From Tilletiopsis washingtonensis (Eukaryota > Basidiomycota > Exobasidiomycetes > Entylomatales), in the NCBI RefSeq assembly GCF_003144115.1, contig NW_020312018.1:1-64000 (forward strand): 64,000 nt of DNA. The letters are read 5' to 3'. Position 1 is the first letter of the stretch; each line of letters starts with the position of its first letter. The notes beneath the pieces were generated by a model that was not told the DNA's origin, ran no database searches, and worked only from the letters and a program-made list of their open reading frames with translations. Below, one piece after another: positions 17,750-28,873 of this stretch. A program made the translations under genes and the position numbers.

Positions 17750-19127
17750 CAGGGTGATGGCGGCGGATGCGAAGTGCCGCTGCCGCACAAAACTGGCGCG
17801 TCAGGTGCTGGCCCGCTCTGCTGCTGCAGCGCGCGCGCGCCGGCACTTCCCTTGCAGGGGGCAGACGATCGCGGCGCTGCGCGGTGCTGCGCGGCCCTGC
17901 AGCGGCAGAGACGGCCGCAGAGAGGCAGCCCGCCCGCCCGCCCGCCCGCGTCAGCGCCAGCCCGCTCACGCTTGCCGCATGCTGCACAGCGGCACGCACC
18001 GCGTCACGCCCCCGCCGACCGGGACAGCGCCCGCCTGCGTGGGCCCCTGGCTCCCTCATCGCCGCCAAGCCTAGTCATCGCCAGCGTCTCGTGCTATGGG
18101 AGGCCGTACGGGCACACTACTGAGACGTGGCCGCCTGCTCTGCAACACCACAGCCGCGCCGGCGGACCTGCGCTGCCGCCGGCTCAGCTCCGGCCGTGCT
18201 CCCGGCTCCGACGCGCATTCCGGGCGCACCTCTCGGCTCTGCAAGCCACAAACCTCTTGAGCAGCCGCAATCAGGATGCCACTGGCATCTCAAAAGCCCA
18301 GCGACCGGCAGAAAGGCCGCTGCTGTAGGCCCAGTTGGCTCACCAGCACCTAAGCAGGCAGGTCATGCGTGTCAGACGCATCATGCGTCTTGACGCGTGC
18401 CGTGCGTTCGTCTCGATCTCTCCCAGCTGCTGCCGCCGAAGCGGACGATCAAGTATTTCAGCGCAGCCGGCCGAGACCGAGACTGGTCGTGAGGAGATTA
18501 TGAGAGCAAAAGCGCAGCAGCGGAGCCAACCAGAACGACAGGAGCGAGGCTTAAAGTCGCGCTGCGGGACCGCGCAAGCGTCCTGCGTCGCTTCGTCCAA
18601 GGACTCTCAGCAGGCGCCGGCACGCGAATGTATTACGTCCCAGTGAGATTGCATCATCACGGCGGTTGAACATCTGGCGCGAGGCTTGCGCTGATACGTA
18701 AGGCGCGCGCACGTCAGGCCAGCTCGGTTGCACGGACTGATGGCAATAGCGAGCTCGCGCTGGGATCTCGCTGCGATCTCCAGGAGCTGCCAGGTACGAA
18801 GGCGCAGGCGGGCGGCTCAGGCGCGGTGAGAACAACTACAAGCGCCTGAGATTGGCAGCTGGCCGCCGTTGCCCTCGAAGAAGGCGGTGAGGCGTGTGGC
18901 GTCGGCGCGACGCCTGTGCTGCCCGTGCTAGGCAAGCTGCGCGACGGCTGCATCTGCACAGGGCGCTGCCAGCTGGCGAAGGCATGGTCCAGCAGGCCGC
19001 AGCTTCTGTGTCGAGCTGCAGCGCGACGTGCAGGCCTCTGTCGCTGCGACCACCCTTGGTCGGATGCAGCATGCTGCGCGAGTGTCGTAGAGAGCCGGGA
19101 CGGGCAGAAGATTGTACAGCGCCGCTG
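17750..19127. other. Gene-free stretch
   Basis: About 1.4 kb with no supported gene. Open frames here are short, Arg/Ala/Pro-rich, lack splice-consistent extensions and resemble the noise expected in GC-rich DNA. It should hold the promoter of the 937-aa gene and the 3' UTR of NAA30. A small CCCG tandem lies near 17928-17950. No RNA gene seen. Confidence 0.5.
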
Positions 19128-19844
19128 CTACGCAGGCACGCCGTGCTGTGCGGCAGGCACACCGTAGGCCGCAGTGGCCTCGCCGTCGGCATGCACGAGC
19201 GCCGGCGGCACGGGCAGCAGCAGGCGGAAGCAGTCCTTGCCGTTCATGTAGAAGCGGAACAGGCGCTTCTCGCGGATGAAGCCGAAGGACTCGTACAGCG
19301 CCAGCGACGCCACGTTGTCGACCTCGGTCTCGAGCACGACCTCGGCGGCGCCGGCGGCGTGCAGCGCACGCACGGTGAGGTGCACGAGGCGCGTGGCCAC
19401 GCGGCGGCCGCGCCAGCCGGGCGCGACGCTGAGCATGGCAATGTAGCCGCGCAGCTGCTGCCCGCGGTGCGGCTCGAGCTTCGACACGACGACGCCGATG
19501 GGCGTGGCGCGGGTGCGGGCGGTGGAGGCGGCCGCCGCCGAGTCTGCCGAGAGCTGCGACGAGGCATCGCTGTCCGCATCGCTGTCCGCATCATCGCTGA
19601 CCGCATGGCTGTCCGCATCGCTGTCTGACGCATTACTGTCTGCCGTCGCCGCACTCGCCTCCTGCTCGGCCCAGGCGAGGAAGCAGAACTGCGGCCAGGC
19701 GTGGAGGAAGTAGCGGTAGGTGTAGACGTTGTACGGCTCGCTGAGCTCGTGCTCGATGAGCGCCGTGATGGCGGGCAGCTGTGCCTCGCCGGCGTACGGC
19801 GTGAGGAAAATGCGCGGCTGCGGCGGCGCAGCGGGAGCGGCCAT
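19128..19844 (-). CDS. NAA30: N-alpha-acetyltransferase 30, NatC catalytic subunit
   Basis: GNAT-fold acetyltransferase that acetylates N-terminal Met before hydrophobic residues. Single exon, 238 aa. The core matches MAK3/NAA30: SEPYNVYTYRYFLHAWPQF near the N-terminus, IGVVVSKLE, RGYIAMLSVAPGWRGRRVAT (acetyl-CoA loop), and LETEVDN..SLALYESFGF. Between the N-terminal helices and the GNAT beta-strand lies an extra acidic Ser/Asp repeat (about residues 61-112), encoded by imperfect GATGCGGACAGC-like units, which NatC enzymes normally lack. Start is the ATG 144 bp from the divergent PRXL2-like gene. Confidence 0.93.
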   Translation of the reverse strand: MAAPAAPPQPRIFLTPYAGEAQLPAITALIEHELSEPYNVYTYRYFLHAWPQFCFLAWAEQEASAATADSNASDSDADSHAVSDDADSDADSDASSQLSADSAAAASTARTRATPIGVVVSKLEPHRGQQLRGYIAMLSVAPGWRGRRVATRLVHLTVRALHAAGAAEVVLETEVDNVASLALYESFGFIREKRLFRFYMNGKDCFRLLLPVPPALVHADGEATAAYGVPAAQHGVPA

Positions 19845-19988
19845 GGGCGGCGAGCTTGTGGGCCTTGTGCTTGCAGGTGGTGGCGAGGAGGAGAAGAAGG
19901 AGCAAGCCAGACGCGCACTTGACGCGCACGCTTCTCGTGCGGCAGCGGGTGTGCGCTCCTGTCCTCCCCTCCACATCCACCGCTCACC
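19845..19988. promoter_or_regulatory. Shared divergent promoter, NAA30 / PRXL2-like
   Basis: Only 144 bp between opposite start codons. Pyrimidine-rich immediately before the plus-strand ATG. No motif recognised. Confidence 0.45.
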
Positions 19989-20713
19989 ATGCCCGCTCCG
20001 TCCGAGCCCTCGACGGCGCCGCTGAGCCGCGACGAGCTGCAGCGCGCCCTGGCACTGCCTGTGCTCGACGCCGCCGGCACGTCGGCGCCGCTGGCCTCGC
20101 ACCTCGCCGCGGGCACGCCGACGCTGCTCGTGCTCGTGCGCCACCACCACTGCGGCATGTGCATCGAGTACTGCCGCACGCTCTGGGAGCAGCTGGCGCC
20201 CGCCACGCACGACGCGCAGCGCCCCAAGCTGCTCGTCGTCGGCCACGGCGAAGCCAGGGGCATTGCCAGCTACAAGGAGCGCAGCGGCTGGCTCGGCGAG
20301 ATGGTCGTCGACCCGACGCGCAAGGTGTTTGGCGCGCTCGGCTGCGTGAGCGGGCTGCTCAACGCGCCCGAGAAGCAGGTGCGTGGCATGGGCCCGTGCC
20401 GCGGCAGCGCTGACCGGGGCACAGCCGGCGTATCTCGAGAAGCACAGCACCGCCAGCCTCGTGCTGCGCTCCGCGGGCCAGATGCTGCGCTCCGGGCCGC
20501 TCGGCATCTGGCGCGGCGGCGACATCACGCAGCTCGGCGGCGAGTTCCTCGTTGATGCAGGTGCGTGGCGGACCGCTTTCATTGGCTGCGTCGCTGACGG
20601 CGCCGGCAGACGGCAGTCCGGCATACACGCACCGCATGCGCAACACCGTCGACCACACCGAGGTGCCCGAGCTCGCCAAGCTGCTGGGTGTCGACGCGCA
20701 GCCCGCCGCATAG
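19989..20713 (+). CDS. AhpC/TSA-type thioredoxin-like protein (PRXL2 family)
   Basis: Thioredoxin-fold protein of the PRXL2/FAM213 (AhpC/TSA-2) family, thought to act in thiol redox chemistry. Exons 19989-20378, 20425-20560 and 20610-20713 give 209 aa. The active-site loop is HHHCGMCIEYC, with Cys55, Cys58 and Cys62. Downstream the family pattern GW.GEMVVDPTRKVF..LG and the C-terminal GGEFLVD..G....YTHRMRNTVDH are visible. The substrate is not known from sequence. Confidence 0.85.
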
Positions 20714-20844
20714 CGGCCCGGGCCACGGCAATGGCACAACGGGACATCTATGGCATTCGCGGCGTGACGTAGAGAGAGCAGAAACCGAGACAGCACAGCA
20801 CGGCGGCAGTATGAGACCGCCGGCACCCAGCACACAACGCATCC

Positions 20845-23529
20845 TCACAGCTTCTCGCCGACCTTGAGCGCCGTGCGGCCGCCCATGAGCTCGGCGAGGC
20901 GCTTGAGGCCGTGCCACCACGCCGTCTTGCCGCGCCGGTTCTTCATGTCGGCCTGCGCCGCCATGTCCTTGGCGCCGACGAACTCGACGTCGCTGCCGCG
21001 GATGGCGATGATGGCGGCCGTGGCGTCGCCGTACGCAGTGCTGTCCTTACGCAGCGCCAGGGCGTGCTGCGTCAGGAACTCGCAGCACTTGATCGCCAGG
21101 CGCGTGGCGCGCGCGCGGTCCAGCGGCGAGGGCGTGCCGCCCTGCAGCGTGTGGCCCAGCGAGGCGGAGCGCGAGTCGAAGAGGTCCTGGCCCTCCTCCT
21201 TGAGGATCTTGGTGATGACCTCGGTTGTGTACACGTCCGACGCGCGCTCGTTGCTGCGTCGCAGCGTCAGCGTGCCGCCGCGGCCCGTGACATCGCATCG
21301 CACTCACCGGATGACCAGCCGACCCTCACTCTTGCCCTTCGTGTCGAGCTCGAAGCGCCGCCTCAGCCACGCCACGTCCTCGCCGAGCTCCTGCAGCCCG
21401 ATGCCGTGCTCGGGCGTGTACACCAGCACGGCACCCGCCGCGAGCGCGCCCATGACGGCCACGTAGCCGCAGCGGCCGCCCTGCGTCTCGACGACGAAGG
21501 TGCGGTTGCGCGACGCCGACGCCGACTGCTTGATGGCGTCGCAGGCGTCCACGAGTGCGTTGAGCGACGTGTCGGAGCCGAGCGAGAACTCCGAGACGGG
21601 CACGTTGTTGGAGATTGTGGCGGGAATCGCGGCGATGGGCATCTGCGCAGAAGTTCAGCAGTGGTCGACGGGGCTGAGCACGACAGACGCACGCGGAAGG
21701 CCGGGTAGTTGGCGCGCTGCTCATTGAGCTGCTTCACCGCCAGGAACGCCTCGAAGCCGCCAATCACCAGCAGGCCCTCAATCTTGTGCTGCTGCAGCTT
21801 GGCGGCGACGGCGCCAAAGTCGCTGTCCGGCAGCACGCGGTTCGTGCCGAGCTCGCTGCCGCCGCGAGTCGTCCAGTTGTCGACGCGCAGCCAGTTGATC
21901 TCGGCCACCGAGTCGGCCAGCAGGCCCGGGATGCCGTTGTGGATGACGACGGGCGTGTGGCCGTGCGCCAGGCAGTAGCGCACGGCCGTGCGCGTTGCCG
22001 CGTTCATGCCGCCGGCCGGTGCGCCAAGGCTGGAAGACGGTCAGCGGAGGCAGTGCATGCGACACACACGCGTACCCACTGGATGATGCCCATCTTGATG
22101 CGCTGCTCCTGCGGCACCAGCTCGCGCTCGTCGATCTTGGAGATGACATCAAACGCACGAAGCCCCTCGGCGAACTCCGAGTCGCGCAGCGCCAGCGCGC
22201 CGTCAAAGTCCTGCTTCTCGATGCGCTGCGCGACGAGCTGCGTCTGCTGCACGGCATGCATGAGCTCGATGCGCGTGATCTTGTTCTCGCGGATGCCGAT
22301 TACGTAGGAGGGCGTCTCGGGCGTCGCCTCGAGCAGCGCCTCGACGGCCTCGACGCCCTGCAGCGTCGCGAGCACGCGGTCCGCGGCGACAGGCTTGCCG
22401 CCGCGCTGCGTGTGGCCGAGCGTGGTGACGCGCGTGTCGAGGCCGAGGCGCTCGGCCAGCACAGCCTTGATGTCGTCGGGCGAGATGGGCGTGAGGTCGC
22501 GCGCGAGGGCGCCCTCGGCGACGATGACAATCGTCTTGCGCTTGCCCATCTCGCGGTGGCGCGCCAGCACGCCGCACATGTCGGCGCGCCAGTCGCCCGG
22601 CGGCGGGCGCTCGGGCAGGAAGACATAGTCGGCGCCCGTCGCGATGCCCGCCATGAGCGCGAGCCAGCCGCAGTGGCGGCCCATGACCTCGACGACGAAC
22701 GCGCGGCTGTGGCTCGCGGCGGTGGAGGAGATGGAGTCGACGGCCTCGCAGATGCGTGCCAGCGCCGTCGCGGCGCCGATCGTCATGTCCGTCGTCGCCA
22801 TGTCGTTGTCGATGCTGCCGACGAGGCCGACGATCTTGAGGTGCCGGTGCCGCTGCGCCTGCTCGGCGCTGATCTCGCCGCGCTCGAGCAGCGCGGCGAC
22901 GAGCTCGGGCCACTCGGCGCGCAGGCGGTCTGCGCCCGTCAGCGAGCCGTCGCCGCCGCAGACGACGAGCGCGTCGATGCCGCAGGAGATGAGGTTGCGC
23001 GCCGCGCGCTGCCGCCCGGCCACCTCGCGGAACGCCGCGCAGCGCGCCGTGCCGATGAGGGTGCCGCCCTGCGTGGGGTGTGTCAGTGGTGCTGGAGCGC
23101 GTGTATGCGCCGCACGGCACCGTCGCCGCTGCGGCCCGCACGCACCTGGTCCATCCAGCCGCGCACGTCGTCCCAGCCGACGCGCAGGATGTACTTGCCC
23201 TTGAGGCCGAGCTCCTCGGCCTCGCCGACGCCCTCGCGCAGCAGCTCGCCCTGGCCGTACGTGCCGCGCCAGCGCCGCGCCTCGCTCGTGCCCGGCGGCT
23301 GCGCCACGCTCGGCGGCAGTGTCTCGGGCTCGGGGTGCGGCGGCGTGGCGTCGCCGTCGGTGCTCTCTTCCTCGCCCTCGGCGTTGCCGCGCACCAGGCC
23401 CTCCCAGCCCTCGCGCACGACCCACGCCTGGCAGCCGCGCAGGATGGCGCTCTTGGCGACGGCGCGCACGGCGGCGTTCATGCCGGCGCTGTCGCCGCCC
23501 GACGTCATGACTGCGATGCGCGGCGCCAT
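20845..23529 (-). CDS. PFK1: ATP-dependent 6-phosphofructokinase
   Basis: Glycolytic enzyme converting fructose-6-phosphate to fructose-1,6-bisphosphate. Exons (minus) 23529-23146, 23068-22080, 22029-21693, 21642-21308 and 21253-20845 give 817 aa. Two tandem PFK lobes are present. The N-terminal catalytic lobe has [26 protein letters not shown], the catalytic GSIDNDM and [13 protein letters not shown]. The C-terminal regulatory lobe has [32 protein letters not shown] and ETQGGRCGY. The protein starts directly at the nucleotide-binding strand, without the long N-terminal domain of Saccharomyces PFK. The second intron uses a GTGGGT donor, the only phase-consistent choice. Confidence 0.95.
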
Positions 23530-23773
23530 GGCAGGTGTCGGTAGGGGGTTGATGTGGTGGAGGAGAGGCAGCCAAGAGCCGGCGCCAGATTGCGTATCAG
23601 CGCCAGATTCCGCTGAGCGGGCGCAGCGGATCGGCGCACGGCCGGCGTAACTTCGGGCGGCGGCAGATCTTCCGCGGGGCTGGGCCGTGCCTCAGGCAGC
23701 GCACGTGACGCGCCTGCCAGACCAACACGCTACGCCCCGCACACCTCCACTCTCTTGCGCCCTCACCACCACG
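23530..23773. promoter_or_regulatory. Shared divergent promoter, PFK1 / unknown gene
   Basis: 244 bp between opposite start codons. The plus side ends in a CACC/CT-rich leader. No transcription-factor site assigned. Confidence 0.45.
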
Positions 23774-24542
23774 ATGCCGGCCCAGCGTGCCCACCCGCGC
23801 GCCTCGGCGTCGAGCAGCAGCAGCGCACTGCACTGGCCGCACGCACTCGCCCCGCCCGCGTCAGACGCTGCCGTGCCCGACTCGCTCTCCTTCTCCCTCT
23901 CCGGCTCCGAGGCGCCCGCCGCCGCACCCGCACCCGCACCGCGCGCGCCGCCGCCGAGCCTCGCCCACGTCGTGCACCTGCAGCTCGGCCTCGTGCCCGC
24001 GCACCCGGCCGCTCGCCGGCCGCCGCCGCGCAGTGCCCTTGCGCTGCCCCTCGACCCCTACGCCGCACCGGCACCGCCCGTCGCCGTTGCGCCGCTGCCC
24101 GGCCCACGCGCCGCCCGCGCCCGCCGCGACGAGGCGCTGGCCGCCGACCTGCGCGCCGCGCCGCTGCCCACACACGACGAGGAGCGCGCAGAGCAGCGGA
24201 TAGCGCGGCGCCGGCTGCAGATGCGCCGCCGCAAGGGCGAGACGGCCGAGGCGTGGCTGAGCCGCACCGCCCGCGTCGCGCGCGCCATCAGCACCGGCAG
24301 CGCGCAGACGCCCGAGAGCTGGCGCGGTGAGTGGTGCGAGGGTGACAGATCTGCAGTGCTGGCTGATGCTGGCCGACGCAGAGCACAGCAACCTGCACGC
24401 CGCCTTTGCCTCGCTCTGTGCGCCGCCGCACGGCCGCCTGCTGCCGCGCACGCCGGCGCGCCAAGAGGTCGAGCGCCTCTTTGCCGGCGGCGGCGGCAAG
24501 GGCGAGAGGGACAGGCACGCTGCAGGGCTCGTCGGGCTATGA
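23774..24542 (+). CDS. Unrecognised 237-aa protein
   Basis: Not recognised. Exons 23774-24326 and 24382-24542 give 237 aa; the 55-nt intron has a GTGAGT donor and GACGCAG acceptor and joins frames cleanly. The N-terminal half is Ala/Pro/Ser low complexity. The second half is basic and helical (EERAEQRIARRRLQMRRRKG, then AWLSRTARVARAI), followed by a conserved-looking LHAAFASLCAPP segment. The long basic helix could bind nucleic acid or serve as a targeting segment. It shares a divergent promoter with PFK1 and ends 48 bp from the convergent ABC ATPase stop. Confidence 0.6.
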
Positions 24543-24590
24543 GAGGCGAGATGAAGCATCGCGGACTCCAGCATCGTCTGTGACGCAATG

Positions 24591-25585
24591 CTATTGCTCG
24601 CCCAGCTGCAGCAGCCCGACGCGGCGCCCCGCCTGGCTGCGCACGCTCGCCGCGATGCGCACCGCCTGCGCGTCGGCGTGCGTGACCCAGAGGAGCGTGA
24701 GGCGCGGCTCGCTCGCCAGCAGGTCGGCCTCGAGCAGCTGTGCCGTGTGCAGGTCCAGCGCGGCCGTCGGCTCTGTGCATGCGTGTCAGCGCTGCCGCCG
24801 ACGCTGCACAGCAGTGACAGCAGAGTGCGAGACGGTGCAATGCAGCAGCACCTCGCATCCCTCCACGCGCCCCACTCACCATCGAGCAGCAGCACGCCGT
24901 CGCCGCCGCGGCGCAGCTGCAGCGCGAGCGAGATGGCCAGCGACGCACGCGCCGCCTCGCCGCCCGACAGCGTGCTCCAGTCGGCGTGGAAGATGCGCGG
25001 CGGCGCGCCCCAGCGTGCCAGCAGCGCTTCGGGGTCCGCAGGCAGGCGTGTGGGGGCGACCGGTGCGGCAGGTGCGGCGCACGGCACGTCGCTGAGACGC
25101 CAGCCGGGCGCCTGACGCTCGCCAAACGAGGCGTCGCCGGACGCGACCGCCGGCTGCGGCACGAGCAGCGGCACCGTCTCGTCGGCATCAGCGCTGCGCA
25201 CGTCGGCGTTGGCGCCGAACGCCAAGATGCTGGCCCACAGCGCCGCCGGGGCGCCGGGCAGGCGCGGCGGGCGCTGCGCCACGAGCGAGACGCGGGCGCG
25301 GTACGCCGCAGGCGCTGCCGATGCCGGCCTGCCGCAGGATGAGATGGTGCATGACTGCGGCTCGGAGCCCACTCACTGGCCACGCAGCACGGCGCCCTGC
25401 TCGTCGTCGTCGCCGCCGCCGCCGCGCGTCCACGGCTCGAGGCCGGCGATGCGGCGCAGCAGCGTCGTCTTGCCGCAGCCGGACACGCCGCGCAGCAGCA
25501 GCACGTCGCCGCGCTGCAGCGCCAGGCGCACGGGTGCGGCGCCGTCGCTGGCCGGCAGCGGGAAGGAGAGGTGGCTGAGCGTCAT
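24591..25585 (-). CDS. Soluble single-domain ABC ATPase
   Basis: ABC-family nucleotide-binding domain alone, without membrane segments. Exons (minus) 25585-25377, 25328-24880 and 24772-24591 give 279 aa. All ABC motifs are present in order: Walker A GVSGCGKTT (33-41), Q-loop RVSLVAQRPPRLPG, signature LSGGEAARASLAISLAL, Walker B plus D-loop GVLLLDEPTAALD (spanning the second intron), and H-loop LLWVTHADAQ. The layout resembles bacterial FetA/YbbL and plant STAR1, ATPases that pair with a separate small permease; no permease is in this window. Between Q-loop and signature lies a fungal-specific insert of about 90 residues. Partner and substrate unknown. Confidence 0.85.
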
Positions 25586-25934
25586 GGCATCGTGGTGCGG
25601 GGTGAAGGAGTGGAGCAGGCTCGCAGGGCGAGGCGGGGCTGCGCGGCGCTTACCTAAGCGCGCCGTGGGGGCCCAGCGTACAAGCTGGCGGAGCGCGGCG
25701 CGGATGCGGCCAGTAGAGTCGCGCGCGCACGCACTCACGCGCCAGCGCCGGCGGCTTGGCTAAGGGCCGGCTCGTGCGGGGGCGGGCCGAGCGGCCGAGG
25801 CGATGCCATCGTCGTGCAGGCGCGCAGGGGTGACGGCGAGGCGGCAGCGGCAGCGATGCAACGCCGGAGCGCGGCGATGGCAGCACCAGCACCCATCGCC
25901 GCTCCACGCCCTCTCGGTCCCCTCCACCACCACC
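25586..25934. promoter_or_regulatory. Shared divergent promoter, ABC ATPase / ETFA
   Basis: 349 bp between opposite start codons. The last 60 bp before ETFA are CCACC-rich leader. No operator recognised. Confidence 0.45.
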
Positions 25935-27640
25935 ATGCTCGCCCTGCTCCGCACCCCGCTCCTCGCCGCCCCGCGCGCCGCCACGCGCCGCTTCAGCGCC
26001 AGCGCGCGCGCCAGCGACGTGCTGCTCTTCGTCGAGCACAAGGCCGGCGCCGTCAACGCCGCCAGCCTCAGTGCGCTGACGGCCGCGCGCAAGCTCGGCG
26101 CCGGCGACGTGCACGCCCTCGTCGGCGGCAAGGAGGCCGACATCCAGGGCGTGGCAGACGCCGTCGCCAAGTGAGTGCGGTGCGGCCGATGCGGCACAGC
26201 AGCAGTGGCAGCAGCAGCGAGGAAAGGTGTGCTACGGCTGGTGCCGGCAGCTGGGCGCCTCTCGACGTCAGGAGGCGACGTCAAGGGGCGACATCAGGAG
26301 GCGACGTCCGGAGGCTCGTCTCCTGCTGTGCGCTGCTGCGTAGCTTTGCAAACGCTTCCGAGCAGTGGCTGCACAGCTGCTACACATCGCTGTGCGTGCC
26401 ACATCTCTGCACACACTCGCTGACACGCCGCAGGTTCGACGGCGTGTCCAAGGTGCTGCACGCGTCCGGCGAGGCGCTCGGCTCGTCGCTCGCCGAGGCG
26501 TTCGCGCCGCTGCTCAAGCAGGTCGCCTCGTCGGGCTCGTACACGCACGTCGTCGCCGGCCACACGGCCTTCGGGCGCGACGTTGTGCCGCGCGCCGCCG
26601 CGCTGCTCGACGCCAGCCAGATCAGCGACATCACCGCCGTGCACGACGCCGACACGTTCGAGCGCCCCATCTACGCCGGCAACGCCATCGCCAAGGTCAA
26701 GAGCGCCGACAAGCTCAAGGTGCTGACGGTGCGCGGCACGGCCTTCGACAAGGCCGCCACCGAGGGCGGCAGTGCCAGCGCCGAGAAGGTCGACTTTGCC
26801 GAGCCGAGCAGTGAGTGGCGCGAGTGCGAAGCATGCCAGAGGGCTGCGAGCGGTGAAGTGAAGCCTGGCAGAGGGCTCTGAGCCTTGATGCGAGGTCTGG
26901 CAGAGGTCTGCGGGCCTGAGCGGTGGAACGAGGATTGCCGGGGAGCTGCGGATGTGTATCGCGCTGGCAGCGCTGCCCACTTCGTCCTGCCCAGAGCGCC
27001 TCACGCTTCGCCACGCCGCCATGCAGCACACGCTCATCCCTTCGCTGCAGTCTCCACGCGTCTCGTCTCGGAGCAGATCTCCAAGTCGTCGCGCCCCGAG
27101 CTGGCGACGGCGGCGCGCGTCGTGTCGGGCGGCCGTGCGCTCAAGTCGGCCGAGGGCTTCGAGAAGTACATTGAGCCGCTCGCGGATGCGCTCAACGCCG
27201 CCGTGGGCGCGAGCCGCGCGGCCGTCGACGCCGGCTACGCCGCCAACAACCTGCAGGTCGGCCAGACGGGCGTCGTTGTGGCGCCGGAGCTGTACCTCGC
27301 CGTGGGCATCTCGGGTGCGATCCAACAGTGAGTTGCTGCGTGCGTGGGTCCCTGACCGGCCTGGCTAACACGACTCGCAGTCTGGCTGGCATGAAGGAGG
27401 CCAAGACGATTGTCTCGATCAACAAGGGTGCGTCTGGGCCTTGCATCACTGATGTACACGCTCATGCTGACAGCCGTGCTGCAGACCCCGAGTGCCCGAT
27501 GGCCGAGATCGCCGACTTTGCCCTTGTCGCCAACCTGGAGGACGCCGTGCCGGAGCTGCTGTGCGTGCCCGCAGAGCTCGTCACACCTGACTGCGTCACT
27601 AACACACTGCGCCCACAGCGAGAAGCTCAAGTCGGCCTAG
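25935..27640 (+). CDS. ETFA: Electron transfer flavoprotein alpha subunit, mitochondrial
   Basis: FAD-binding alpha subunit of ETF, which passes electrons from acyl-CoA dehydrogenases to ETF-QO in the matrix. Exons 25935-26170, 26434-26810, 27051-27327, 27381-27427, 27485-27560 and 27619-27640 give 344 aa. The N-terminus is a typical presequence (Arg/Ala/Ser-rich, [10 protein letters not shown]). Family signatures: [75 protein letters not shown] and [20 protein letters not shown]. Introns 1 and 2 are long for this genome (263 and 240 nt); intron 1 carries a four-unit minisatellite. The last coding exon is 22 nt. Confidence 0.95.
26263..26314. repeat. Intronic minisatellite, 4 x 13 bp
   Basis: Four tandem 13-bp units of the form CGACGTCAGGAGG with one to three changes each, inside ETFA intron 1. 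Confidence 0.9.
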
Positions 27641-28116
27641 ACTGCATCGCGTGGCATGGTGTGGAGCATCAACGCTGGAACAGGCGTGTAATCAGATCCT
27701 ATTCATAGTCGACGCAGGGCGCAGCTGAGCGCCGTTCCGCGGCGGCGTCGCTGGCACAGCCTGGCCGGGAACACTCGAGCAGTGCCAGACGCGGTGTGGT
27801 CGCCCAGGCCGTGAGCGGTGCGGCAGCCCGCGCTGTGACTGCCTGTGCGTGCGCAGATCTGAAGCACGCGCGGGTCTCGGCCGCTTGTCTGAGGCACGGC
27901 TGCATCGCGACCTTGCGCAGGCTGTGCCGGCGACTCTGCGTTTGTCTCGCCGCGCCGCACATGCATGTGAGCGGCGAGGCGTGCCCAGGCGGTGCTGCTG
28001 CTGCGAGCCGAAGTGCCGTCCTTGGCGAAGCGCCGAGTATGGCTGCGAGAGGTGCATGCTTGCTGCGTCGCCAGTCTCGCAACGAGCTCAGCTAGTGCCG
28101 GGGCGACACTGCTGCG
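27641..28116. other. Convergent 3' region ETFA / APC11
   Basis: About 480 bp between two convergent stops. Probably both 3' UTRs. No ORF or RNA gene supported. Confidence 0.5.
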
Positions 28117-28721
28117 CTACGTCGTCGCCTCTGCTGTCGCTGCTGCTCCCTCGGGCTCGTGCGCCATCTCCTCTGTGCTGGCAGCGTCAGCCTCTACTCC
28201 GCTGCTGCACAGTCCAGCAGCCACTCACGCCAGGGCCGCTTGCACATCGGGCACAGGTCCTCGGCACGCGCCGGCGCCTGCTCGCTGCCGCGGCTGCGCT
28301 GGCTGGCGAGCCAGCGCATGATGCAGTGCATGTGGAAGACGTGCGTGCAGCGCCCGACGACTGCGCATGGGTGTCAGCAGTGAATGGTAGAGCAGGTGTG
28401 GCAGAGCTGAGAGTCCAAGCGTCCAAGTGACAGTCGCTCCTTAGCGACTGAGACCACCAGTGAAGAGCAGATGCTCTGGCCAGCGCCGTTGCCCGTGGCT
28501 GCACTGCCGTCACCCGCCAGCACGGTCCATGCTCCACCATCTCATCCCCCGCCGCCGCGCACGCCCCACTCACGCAGCGGACACGCATCGCCGGCCGCCT
28601 TGCACGCGCCGCCGCAGACGTCGTCGAAGAGGTGCTGGCAGATGCCGCAGACGTCGTCGGCGTCGCGCACGTCCCACAGCCAGTAGGCGACGGGGCGGAA
28701 GTCCTGCACGGTGAGCTTCAT
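28117..28721 (-). CDS. APC11: Anaphase-promoting complex RING subunit 11
   Basis: RING-H2 subunit that, with the cullin APC2, forms the catalytic core of the APC/C ubiquitin ligase. Exons (minus) 28721-28574, 28360-28229 and 28172-28117 give 111 aa. It begins MKLTVQDF and shows the APC11-type zinc ligands in order: DVCGICQHLFDDVC, GDACPL, GRCTHVFHMHCIMRWL and DLCPMCKRPW. Loop lengths match APC11 rather than RBX1. The first intron is long (213 nt). The third exon adds a short Glu/Ala tail; without it the frame would run into intron sequence, so I prefer the spliced end. Confidence 0.9.
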
Positions 28722-28873
28722 GGTGGTGGAGGCGAGGGAAGGAGCGTGCGGTGCGCGTGTCGTGCTTGAGCCACGCGGCCGTCGTGCGGTGGCCGCTTGT
28801 GCTGCATCGCTGCGCCGCGTCTCGCGCCGCCGCGCATCCCGCACCTTGCCTCCGCTCCGCCACCTGCTCCACC
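28722..28873. promoter_or_regulatory. Shared divergent promoter, APC11 / LSM6
   Basis: 152 bp between opposite start codons of two essential genes. No motif recognised. Confidence 0.45.

Noticed and set aside
20845-23529. PFK lacking an N-terminal domain as a truncation
   Set aside because: Filamentous fungal PFKs commonly lack the long Saccharomyces-type N-terminal extension; both PFK lobes are complete here.
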